From assembly GCA_043801855.1 (NCBI GenBank), contig JAZDLQ010000052.1, positions 1-35,473 on the forward strand: DNA of 35,473 bases. Reading direction: 5' to 3'. This stretch comes from CAYTWW01 sp043801855 (GTDB taxonomy: Archaea > Nanobdellota > Nanobdellia > Woesearchaeales > GW2011-AR15). A model generated the notes under the pieces. That model was not told the DNA's origin. It saw only the letters and a program-made list of their open reading frames with translations, and did not search any database. The translations under genes and the position numbers were made by a program. How positions within the stretch are numbered: the stretch's first letter is position 1; each line of letters starts with the position of its first letter. This document shows positions 20,968 through 29,210 of the stretch, one piece after another.

Positions 20968-22737
20968 CTAGACTCCCCAAACAGGGTTATCATTTCGCAT
21001 CTGAGATGCAGTTTCTTTTAGCACTTCAATTTCGCCATGGGATAAGTATTTTGTCAGTTTTTTTATTTTTTTGAAATCTTCTTCTGGAATATAGCTGTAA
21101 AGAATTTCAACACCCTGAATTTGCCTTCCAATTGTTATTCCATCAAGAGCAAGAGCAATCTGCTTTCCTTTTGTAGCAGTTGTGACAGAATCCTTTTCTT
21201 CCTGCATGCTTTTTAGGGTTGTTATTGTTTTTCCTTTAAGCATCAGTTTTGTTCCAGTCTTTACTTTTCCTTCAAGAATCTCACCACCTATTATTGCTGG
21301 GTTATTCTGCCTAAAAATATATTTATCAAGAAGCAGTATTTTGCATGGCCTAACCAAGGAATCAAGCTCTCTTGCTTCCATTATGTTTTTTGTCTGGATA
21401 AGCCACTGCTCATATTCTTCAATTATTTTATATATTATATTATTTGTTATTATTTTTACTTTTTCAGTGCTTGCAACACCATCGTCCCTTGACACGTTAA
21501 ACCCAAGAATTACAGAAGTTAATGGGTCTTTGTCAAAATTAGATTCAGCGTCAGCAATGTCTTTTTTTGAGATTGCGCCAATTGCTGCTTTTCGCACCAT
21601 AATATTTTTTTCTTTTAGTAAAATTGTCAAGGCTTCAAGGCTGCCAAGAGTATCAGCTTTTATAATTATTCCGTTTTTATCAGTTTCTATTAATGCTGCA
21701 TTCACTTCTTTATTCAATTCTTCTTTGACGCTTTCATAATTGGCTTTTGAGACACTTCTAATTGGCATTCCTGCAATCACATTATCAATATCCTGCGCTG
21801 AAATTTTAACTCCAGTTGCTGCAATTACTTCATTTACGCCGCAAAACTTTGATTTTTTATCACGCATATCGCAGCAGTCAGCAGGCAAAAGAAGAGCCTT
21901 TATTTTTGTTTCAATAGGGCCATCAACTCCTCCTATTAAAATAGTGTCTCCTCTTCTTAATATTCCATCATAGATTATGACATCCATTGTTTTTCCAAGG
22001 CCTTGGGTTTCTTTTATCTCAAGAATAGAGCCTTTTGCATTATCGCCAATATTAAGCCTGATGTTATTTTCAAGGTATTTTTGCGCTAACCCGACCAACA
22101 CCATCAGAAGTTCAGGGATGCCATCTCCTGTTTTTGCGCTAACAGGAACAATTGCAGCTTGTTTTGTATAATCAGTAATCCGATCAAACCGCTCACTTTC
22201 GATACCAAGTTCAGAAAGCTTGCCGACAATCTCATATAATTTAGTTTCGATCCTTTCCTGAAAACCTGGGTCCTGGCTGTTGATATTATCAATCAGCTTT
22301 TTGTCAGATTCCCTGTATCCTGGAATCAGGTCAATCTTGTTTGCAGCAACAATAAATGGTGTTTTAAAACTCTTTAATATCTCAACTGATTCAATAGTCT
22401 GTGGCATAAACCCTTCATTTATATCAACAATTAAAATTGCGATATCAGCAAGGTTTCCACCTCTTTTTCTAAGATTTGTGAATGCTGCGTGGCCTGGAGT
22501 ATCGATAAATAATAATCCAGGGATTGTGAATTTGACACCTGAATTAAGGAGGCTGCCGCAGATTTTTTTAATTGTATTTAATGGGATAATTGAGGCACCT
22601 ATCGCCTGTGTTATTCCTCCAGCCTCTGCTGCTTGAGTTGCGCTTCCTCTAATTTTATCTAATAGTTTTGTTTTTCCGTGGTCAACGTGGCCTACAACAC
22701 AGCATATTGGCTGCCTAAGCTTTCTTTCATCTGGCAT
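20968..22737 (-). CDS. infB: Translation initiation factor aIF5B
   Basis: A 589-residue GTPase. G1 is GHVDHGKT (16-23), G3 is DTPGH (79-83) and G4 is NKID (133-136). The downstream domains match archaeal/eukaryotic IF2/eIF5B (IRLNIGDNAKGSILEIKETQGLGKTMDVIIYDG; PAIIGGEILEGKVKTG). It promotes subunit joining and initiator tRNA placement. The length is that of the archaeal form, with no N-terminal extension and no intein. It is convergent with the degraded gene at 20115 and divergent from 22832. Confidence 0.95.
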   Translation of the reverse strand: MPDERKLRQPICCVVGHVDHGKTKLLDKIRGSATQAAEAGGITQAIGASIIPLNTIKKICGSLLNSGVKFTIPGLLFIDTPGHAAFTNLRKRGGNLADIAILIVDINEGFMPQTIESVEILKSFKTPFIVAANKIDLIPGYRESDKKLIDNINSQDPGFQERIETKLYEIVGKLSELGIESERFDRITDYTKQAAIVPVSAKTGDGIPELLMVLVGLAQKYLENNIRLNIGDNAKGSILEIKETQGLGKTMDVIIYDGILRRGDTILIGGVDGPIETKIKALLLPADCCDMRDKKSKFCGVNEVIAATGVKISAQDIDNVIAGMPIRSVSKANYESVKEELNKEVNAALIETDKNGIIIKADTLGSLEALTILLKEKNIMVRKAAIGAISKKDIADAESNFDKDPLTSVILGFNVSRDDGVASTEKVKIITNNIIYKIIEEYEQWLIQTKNIMEARELDSLVRPCKILLLDKYIFRQNNPAIIGGEILEGKVKTGTKLMLKGKTITTLKSMQEEKDSVTTATKGKQIALALDGITIGRQIQGVEILYSYIPEEDFKKIKKLTKYLSHGEIEVLKETASQMRNDNPVWGV

Positions 22738-22831
22738 TTTATCAATTGAAAAATGATTCTTTTTTTAAAAATATGCTTCTGCTGCTTAGTAATGCAAAAA
22801 AATATTAAGTAATCCCTTATTAACAATATTT

Positions 22832-23350
22832 ATGCCATATGCAGTAACACATGTTTTAACAGCTGTAATACTAGTTGATCTATACAGGGATTATGTCGAT
22901 AAGCACAGGCATTTTTTTACAATGAACACACTTTTTTTTGCAGGGTTTTGTGCACTGCTTCCAGATATTGATATTGTTTTTGAGATTATTGCAAAATTAT
23001 TCAATTTCACACTTCCACAAATCTTAATGCACGGAGGCGTTACTCATACATTATTATTTAATATGATCCTATTAGTGCCTTTGTCAATGTTTTGGCATGA
23101 TAAAAAATTGCGTGTGATGTTTTTAGCCGGCGCATTTGCTGTATTTAGCCATATTATACTTGATTATCTTATATTCGGCGCATCATATGATGGGCTTATG
23201 TTATTTTATCCTCTTACACTTGCGCATTTTAAGCTTCATATATTTAGCTGGTTTGGAGTGGCAAACCTTGGAAACGCACTTGATGCAATTATTCTTCTTG
23301 CATGGCTTTGGCATGAAGAAAGGAAGCATAAGATAAGCGCTTTTGTTTAG
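22832..23350 (+). CDS. YdjM/DUF457-like membrane-bound putative metal-dependent hydrolase
   Basis: A 172-residue protein: THVLTAVILV at the N-terminus, ALLPDIDIVFE (the L-P-D-x-D motif), HGGVTHTLLFN and FSHIILDYLIFG. This His/Asp pattern between about five membrane helices defines the YdjM-like family (phospholipase-C-related fold). The substrate is unknown. A second, more distant member lies at 26996-27469. Confidence 0.75.
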   Translation: MPYAVTHVLTAVILVDLYRDYVDKHRHFFTMNTLFFAGFCALLPDIDIVFEIIAKLFNFTLPQILMHGGVTHTLLFNMILLVPLSMFWHDKKLRVMFLAGAFAVFSHIILDYLIFGASYDGLMLFYPLTLAHFKLHIFSWFGVANLGNALDAIILLAWLWHEERKHKISAFV

Positions 23351-23357
23351 AATTTTT

Positions 23358-25184
23358 TTATTTTTCTAAATGATATTGAACTGCTATATAGCTTACTCTT
23401 TTCCTGAAATGAATGGCTGTTTTTAATGCTAAACCAGTGTGGTTATGTAAGAAATGATGATACCATTTTATTGGTACAAATTCAGGAATAACTACAGTAA
23501 TATTTAATTTTGGATTTTTAGCTTCAAGCTCATCAATATATTTCAGAAATGGACCGACAAGTTCTCTATATGGTGATTCAACAGTAATAAGCTTAATTCC
23601 TGGTTTGCATTTTTCCCAATCATGATGCAGTTTTGCAGATTCTTTTTTACTGATGTTGATATGTACAGCAACTACATTTTTGCAGAAATTTTTTGCAAAA
23701 GATAACGCTTTTACAACGCCTTGGTTAAAAGATGGAACCATTACGATTAATATATGTTCCTCTTTTTTTACAACTTGACTGCAACTGAAGTCATTTACTT
23801 TAAGCTGTTCACCAACACTATCATAATGTTTTCTGATACCCTTGAATAAAAAATTAAAAAAGACAACAAGTATCAATACAAACCATGCACCGTGTGTGAA
23901 TTTAGTGATTATTACAATTATTAGCACAATTAATGTGAGGATGAATCCTATCCCGTTGATGATTACAGAATGAACCCAGTGCTTATGCTTAAGTGTTATA
24001 TGCCGCTTTATCATGCCTGCCTGAGAAAGAGTAAATGAAGTAAAAACTCCTACAGCATACATTGGAATAAGCTGGTGAACTCCTCCTTTAAATAATACTA
24101 TCAGAGCAGATGAGCAAATAGCTAGAAACATTATTCCATTTGAAAAGACAAGCCTATCTCCAAGTTGTGTGAATTGCCGTGGCATAAAATTATCTCTTGC
24201 GTGAAAGTAGCATAGCCTTGGAAAATCTGCAAAACTCGTATTTGCTGCTAAAAAGAGTATAAACATTGTTGCTGCTTGTATGACAAAATAGAAAAAAGTT
24301 CTTCCAAAAAGATTTTCAGCAATTAATGAAACAAATGTTCTGCTATGTTCTGGCTGGACATGCAATTGATATCCTAAAAAAGTTATGCCAAATACCATTA
24401 TTGTCATAATTATGCCCATCCATACCAATGTTTTTTTAGCATTATCAGCCTCAGGCTTCTTGAACGCAAGTACGCCATTGGAAATTGCCTCAACTCCTGT
24501 TAATGCTGTGCAGCCTCCTGAAAAGGCCCTAAGTATGAAAAAGATACTGATGCTTGTCAAAATTGGTGCATGTTCCTGGATAATTGTAGGCTCGAGTGTC
24601 CCTGTAAAAAACCTATAAAAGCCAACACCAATCATCGCAAGATAGCTTAAAATAAATATATATGTTGGAAAAGCAAAGAACAGCCCAGATTCCTTTACTC
24701 CTTTGAGATTGATTAGCATTATTATGAAAACAACACCAACACCAATAACTACTTTGTATGGGATTAATAATGGGAAAGCTGACGTAAGGGCAGCAACTCC
24801 TGCAGCAACGCTAACTGATACAGTAAGGATATAATCAATCAGAAGCGAGCTTGCTGCTGCGAGTCCTGGAGTAATACCAAGATTTTCCATTGCAACAGTG
24901 TATGAGCCAGCCCCTTTTGGGTATGCTTCAACTGTTTGCCTGTAAGAAAATACTAAAACCCATAATAAAACAAGAATTGCTAGTGCAATTGGCAATGAAA
25001 ATGACATTGCAACTGCACCTGCAGTAATTAGCACAATTGCAACTTCTTCTGTTGAATATGCAACTGAACTCATTGCATCAGATGAGAATACTGCTAAAGC
25101 TACTTTTTTTGAAAGCCGCTGGTGCTTATACTCCCAGTTCGGAAGCGCTTCTCCTATGATAAACCGCTTAATTTTCCTAAGCAT
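23358..25184 (-). CDS. APC-superfamily amino acid/polyamine permease
   Basis: A 608-residue protein. Residues about 20-450 hold some 12 membrane helices with the APC landmarks: SSVAYSTEEVAIVLI (helix 1), YPKGAGSYTVAMENLG, and GGCTALTGVEAISNGV. The C-terminal 150 residues are soluble and contain two segments like a universal-stress-type domain (HILIVMVPSFNQGVVKALSFAK; LNITVVIPEFVPIKWYH). Similar long permeases with cytoplasmic tails are widespread in bacteria and archaea. The substrate is unknown. It is convergent with 22832-23350, with a gap of 7 bp. Confidence 0.85.
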   Translation of the reverse strand: MLRKIKRFIIGEALPNWEYKHQRLSKKVALAVFSSDAMSSVAYSTEEVAIVLITAGAVAMSFSLPIALAILVLLWVLVFSYRQTVEAYPKGAGSYTVAMENLGITPGLAAASSLLIDYILTVSVSVAAGVAALTSAFPLLIPYKVVIGVGVVFIIMLINLKGVKESGLFFAFPTYIFILSYLAMIGVGFYRFFTGTLEPTIIQEHAPILTSISIFFILRAFSGGCTALTGVEAISNGVLAFKKPEADNAKKTLVWMGIIMTIMVFGITFLGYQLHVQPEHSRTFVSLIAENLFGRTFFYFVIQAATMFILFLAANTSFADFPRLCYFHARDNFMPRQFTQLGDRLVFSNGIMFLAICSSALIVLFKGGVHQLIPMYAVGVFTSFTLSQAGMIKRHITLKHKHWVHSVIINGIGFILTLIVLIIVIITKFTHGAWFVLILVVFFNFLFKGIRKHYDSVGEQLKVNDFSCSQVVKKEEHILIVMVPSFNQGVVKALSFAKNFCKNVVAVHINISKKESAKLHHDWEKCKPGIKLITVESPYRELVGPFLKYIDELEAKNPKLNITVVIPEFVPIKWYHHFLHNHTGLALKTAIHFRKRVSYIAVQYHLEK

Positions 25185-25267
25185 TTAACGTGGAACTTTG
25201 ATGTTGCTTAAAAATCTATTTGGTTCTACCGCTCGATTTAAAAATAATATTGCTTTTCCAATAATTT

Positions 25268-26143
25268 ATGGCAAATAACACCTTTTTCCTTTTGCTTAGC
25301 TTTGCATTAGGGATTCTTCTGCGCTATGCAACAAAAAAAGGAAACTTGTTAAAAAAAATAATAAATAATTATATAATATATATCGGTTACCCAATCTTTC
25401 TTTTTGTATTGATGATTGAGGCAAAAGATTTTGGGAAGATGCTTTATGTAACATTTATCGCTCTTGCAGTATTCCACTTTGCAGCGTTTATAATTATCAA
25501 GTTTTTGAATCTTCCAAAAAAGACAAAATCAGCTCTTTTTATCTGCACAACTTTTGGGAATATCGGTTTTATCGGAGTTCCTATGATATATCTTTTTTTA
25601 GGAATTCAGGCAGCATCAGTTGCAGCAATAGTAATTATTGTATATAACTTAGTTACCTTTACTCTAGGCCTTTATCTATCTAATGCCTACATAAAAAATA
25701 ATTGGTCGGCTTTCTTTGATTTTATCAAGTTTCCAGGAATATATACTCTTCTTATTGCTTTTATACTATCAAGGTTTGGACTAGTTGCGCCAAAAATTGT
25801 TGTTGATATTTCACATGCAACAGTATACATTGCAACCCTTGTTGTAGGTCTTGCGTTTGATGTCTCTTATTTTAAAGATGTGCATGCAAAACTGGCTTTT
25901 TTCTATGGATTTATCATTAAGTTTTTAGTCGCGGCAATTGTTCTTGTTGGAATATCCTTTGCATTTAATATGGATAAGATGTTTGTCCTTGTGATGCTGA
26001 TACTTGCAACAACTCCAGCAGCTGTCGGAAGCACATCAATTGCTGTGCATTATAAGTTTGATGAGGCATTCACAGCAACATTTACATCAATTACAACTTT
26101 AGTATATCTTATTGCAACTTTTTTAATATCAATAATTATTTAG
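25268..26143 (+). CDS. AEC-family transporter (auxin efflux carrier-like permease)
   Basis: A 291-residue protein with about ten membrane helices in two five-helix halves, as in the AEC/bile-acid-transporter fold. Family features are CTTFGNIGFIGVPMIYLFLG in the first half and TTPAAVGSTSIAVHYKFD in the second. The probable cargo is a small organic acid or metabolite; it cannot be specified. It is divergent from the APC permease, with 83 bp between the starts, and 27 bp upstream of the Dus-type gene. Confidence 0.85.
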   Translation: MANNTFFLLLSFALGILLRYATKKGNLLKKIINNYIIYIGYPIFLFVLMIEAKDFGKMLYVTFIALAVFHFAAFIIIKFLNLPKKTKSALFICTTFGNIGFIGVPMIYLFLGIQAASVAAIVIIVYNLVTFTLGLYLSNAYIKNNWSAFFDFIKFPGIYTLLIAFILSRFGLVAPKIVVDISHATVYIATLVVGLAFDVSYFKDVHAKLAFFYGFIIKFLVAAIVLVGISFAFNMDKMFVLVMLILATTPAAVGSTSIAVHYKFDEAFTATFTSITTLVYLIATFLISIII

Positions 26144-26170
26144 AACTAGTTTAGAACTAAAAAATAAAAA

Positions 26171-26974
26171 ATGGCAAACTTCAAATTAATGCTTGCGCCC
26201 CTTGAAGATTTTACTGACACATCATTTCGCACTCTTTGTTTTAATCATGGGGCTGATTTGACATTTACTGAAATGAATAAGCTTGGAGCACTTGCAAAAA
26301 ACAATAAGGAAGCGTGGGACAAGTTAGCGTTCTATGATGATACTCCTGTTGTTGTGCAAGTGATAGGTTCAAAAACAGATCATCTAAATATATTTTTAAA
26401 AAAATTCGAGCCTAAATCTGGTTTTTCTGGTATTAACTTAAACTTTGGCTGCCCTGACCCTGAGGTTGTTGGTGAAGGCCAGGGATGCGCATTAATTAAA
26501 AGAAGCGCGAAAGCAAAAGAGATGGTTGATATTATCCATGATTTTGGATACAAGGCATCAATAAAGACACGGCTTGGATTGAATTCCCTTGAAAAAGAAA
26601 AAAAAGTATATCTTAAATTGATTGAGAATTCTGGCGCTGATTATTATATAGTTCATGCAAGGCATGGAAAAGAATCTTACAATGAGCCAGCTGATTCTAG
26701 TGTGTTTGAGAATTGCGCAAAAACAGGAATGGAAATAATTGCAAACGGCGATATCACAAAAAAAGAGCAAATAGATTCACTAAAAGCAATTGGGATAAAA
26801 GGCGCAATGATTGGACGGGCTGCGATAAAAAATCCTGCTATATTTGAAAAGTTAAATGATGAAAAGGAAACGAATTTAGAATCACTAAAAAAAGAGTATG
26901 AAATTATTTGTAAAAAATTCAATTCTTCGCAGAAATATTATAATAATGTGATGAAGTGGTTTGGGAAACCGTAA
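26171..26974 (+). CDS. tRNA-dihydrouridine synthase-family flavoenzyme
   Basis: A 267-residue FMN-dependent TIM-barrel protein: MLAPLEDFTDTSFRTLC, TEMNKLGAL, VVVQVIGS, LNFGCPDPEVVGEGQGCALIK with the catalytic Cys of the G-C-P motif, ASIKTRLG, IVHARHGK, IIANGDI and GAMIGRAAIKNP. Dus enzymes reduce specific uridines in the D-loop of tRNA. It is slightly shorter than bacterial Dus (about 310), with a reduced C-terminal helical domain, as in archaeal members. Confidence 0.87.
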   Translation: MANFKLMLAPLEDFTDTSFRTLCFNHGADLTFTEMNKLGALAKNNKEAWDKLAFYDDTPVVVQVIGSKTDHLNIFLKKFEPKSGFSGINLNFGCPDPEVVGEGQGCALIKRSAKAKEMVDIIHDFGYKASIKTRLGLNSLEKEKKVYLKLIENSGADYYIVHARHGKESYNEPADSSVFENCAKTGMEIIANGDITKKEQIDSLKAIGIKGAMIGRAAIKNPAIFEKLNDEKETNLESLKKEYEIICKKFNSSQKYYNNVMKWFGKP

Positions 26975-26995
26975 AAGTATTTTTTCCATTTCTTT

Positions 26996-27469
26996 TCATT
27001 TGAGTTTCCAATACCAATCGCATAACAGATGCACTATCTGTCCTGTTGATAGGCATAAAAATAGATATGGAAAAGTAAGCCAGTGAAAAGAATTACCAAG
27101 ATAAAATATCAGGCACACAAATAGCGAGATGAATACTGATGTTGTCATGACACCAATAATTGTGTGAAGCGATTCCCTATGGCCAATCTTTCTTCCAAAG
27201 ATTATTGAAAGTGGGATTTCCAATAATCTTGCGATAAGGCCAAAAACAAAAAAATTGCTATGAAATATCCTTGATTTTCCATGAGTCATATCGCTGTCAG
27301 GCAATATCAGCCCTACAACATAAAGAAGGATACCTGTAAGGAATTCCAGAAGGGAAATATTTGTATTATAGCTAATCCAATAGATAATTTGCTGGCCTGA
27401 AATAAACTCAATAAAAAACAAGGTTGCTAATAATAAAATTCCAATTGCGAGATGCCATCTTGCTTTCAT
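26996..27469 (-). CDS. YdjM-like membrane protein
   Basis: A 157-residue protein from the ATG at 27469 (MKARWHLAIGILL); an upstream in-frame start at 27511 would add 14 residues. It has four or five membrane helices, with VGLILPDSDMTHGK, GHRESLHTIIGV and GQIVHLLCDWYWK giving the His/Asp pattern of the YdjM/DUF457 group. It is a divergent relative of 22832-23350. The function is unknown. Confidence 0.7.
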   Translation of the reverse strand: MKARWHLAIGILLLATLFFIEFISGQQIIYWISYNTNISLLEFLTGILLYVVGLILPDSDMTHGKSRIFHSNFFVFGLIARLLEIPLSIIFGRKIGHRESLHTIIGVMTTSVFISLFVCLIFYLGNSFHWLTFPYLFLCLSTGQIVHLLCDWYWKLK

Positions 27470-27565
27470 GATTAAAAACAAGCGAAAGGCACTTAAAAAG
27501 ATTATGCACATTTTGCCGCCAGATTTTATGATGAATTTAAATATAAGATATAATAAAACATCCCC

Positions 27566-29083
27566 ATGTCAAGAAAACCATCTGGTTTTGAGAAAAGACT
27601 GATACATGAATTAGATAAGATACAGGGTTTAAGAGTAACGCCGCTTACATTTGCCAAATCATTAAGGGATGGGAAGCTTGATACATCGATTCTTGAAGAA
27701 TATTACGCAAATTCTGATATGGCTCATATGCATGGGGTTGAATCATTTTTTCGCAAGCTTTATGGCCTAAAAGGCATGCACATTTCCGATTACATGCACT
27801 GGAACCTTGAACTTTTCAGGGAAAAAGGCTTTCGCAAGAACGGACCTAGGAAATTTGTTCATCCTCTTCAGGTCGCAGGTGTTCTAGGGGGATATATTTC
27901 CAAGGCGCAAGGCATTGATACTGATACAAGGATGCTTCTTTATTATGGGTCGCTTGGCCATGACACTATTGAAGACGCTATTGATAATTCTCTTTTCTTT
28001 AACATTCAAAATCTTATCTATAGGCAAAGCGGAGCTGCGCATCGCTACTCAAGGGATCTGTCAGAGATATTATGGAGCCTGACACGGCTTGATGAAGAAG
28101 GCAATGAATTATTGTATCATGATAGCGTCAAAAAAATATCTTCTCTTAAAAGCGACAGGAATAGGTCTGTTGCATTCATGATAAAACTTGCAGACAGGAT
28201 AGCAAATACCCTTGACTTTGGCTCACTGACTTCATATGAATATGATTGTACTCCAAAAAAAGAGCACAAAAAAGGGATATCTCCTGAAAAAAGGATAAGA
28301 AATTTTTACAAGACTTGCGTTTTACTTGATGAGCTTTATTTGCAGATTAATTCAGGTTTTCTGGATGCTTCTTTAGTTTCTGCAGTTAAAAGCATGGCAG
28401 ATGATTTGATTGCAATAACAGGTGATGAGATGGATAACCTCAGAAGGTTCTATCTGAGGGAAGCCGAGAGCACAGGAAAAAATCTGGAAACTTATTTTGA
28501 AGTCAGTAATGGCCAAGCCGCATATCCAAATGATTATACACTTGTGCCAGGAGAGCGCAAAGTCCGTTCGTATTTTTTCAGGATTGAGTCAGAGCTTAGG
28601 GCATATGGAAACTGGCAGAACTATAAGGCAGGCAATCCACTGAAGACAGACCAGGCAATTGAAGTGGGCATGCTTAAGGCAATAGCACTGTCTGAACCGG
28701 CATGTCTGCAAACCTGGGTTTTTGATGAATTTGAATCTCATTTTGAAGGCCTGGTCAGCAGCACTGAAACAGGAACATTAACACCTGCCTGTTTACTTGC
28801 CGGTCTATGCACAGATATGAATGCAATATATAAAAGAAAATCATTGCTTGCAGAAAAGGAATTTCCTGGAACAAATCCAAGAGTATCATGGATGGAATTA
28901 TTATACCCAGGTATCCATAGCGCCGGAGTCATTGATGCATCCAATACCGCTGCTGGGCGTTTAAATGGCATAATTACGAGCAAGCACCTTAATTCGCAGG
29001 CAGAAAATATCCTAAATAACTTGTTTGGGTATTCGCAACTTCTATGCTTAAACCATAGGATTGGCAAATATTCATCCCAATAA
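27566..29083 (+). CDS. HD-domain protein related to SpoT/RelA hydrolase domain
   Basis: A 505-residue protein. FVHPLQVAGVL (His99), LGHDTIEDAID (HD 132-133, ED 136-137) and FMIKLADRIANTLDF form the H...HD..ED...KxADRxxN series of the (p)ppGpp hydrolase domain of Rel/SpoT. No ppGpp synthetase domain follows. The C-terminal 250 residues are unassigned, with GRLNGIITSKHLN near the end. It may hydrolyse an alarmone or another nucleotide. Alarmone signalling is poorly known in archaea, so the substrate is open. It is separated by 127 bp from aspS and probably not in an operon. Confidence 0.7.
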   Translation: MSRKPSGFEKRLIHELDKIQGLRVTPLTFAKSLRDGKLDTSILEEYYANSDMAHMHGVESFFRKLYGLKGMHISDYMHWNLELFREKGFRKNGPRKFVHPLQVAGVLGGYISKAQGIDTDTRMLLYYGSLGHDTIEDAIDNSLFFNIQNLIYRQSGAAHRYSRDLSEILWSLTRLDEEGNELLYHDSVKKISSLKSDRNRSVAFMIKLADRIANTLDFGSLTSYEYDCTPKKEHKKGISPEKRIRNFYKTCVLLDELYLQINSGFLDASLVSAVKSMADDLIAITGDEMDNLRRFYLREAESTGKNLETYFEVSNGQAAYPNDYTLVPGERKVRSYFFRIESELRAYGNWQNYKAGNPLKTDQAIEVGMLKAIALSEPACLQTWVFDEFESHFEGLVSSTETGTLTPACLLAGLCTDMNAIYKRKSLLAEKEFPGTNPRVSWMELLYPGIHSAGVIDASNTAAGRLNGIITSKHLNSQAENILNNLFGYSQLLCLNHRIGKYSSQ

Positions 29084-29210
29084 TTTTATATATTCCCTTA
29101 GCTTACTGTGGCTCCAATGGCTAATAATAATTTTGATAATCGAAATCCAAGTGACTTTTGAGTCATTCATCGGCCAATAGATTTTTCTAAATAATTTAAA
29201 TGGTGAAAAA

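Noticed and set aside
21182..22636. Plus-strand frames opposite infB
   Set aside because: Antisense shadows of a highly conserved factor.
29090..29205. tRNA gene between the HD protein and aspS
   Set aside because: No cloverleaf, T-loop consensus or acceptor stem could be assembled.
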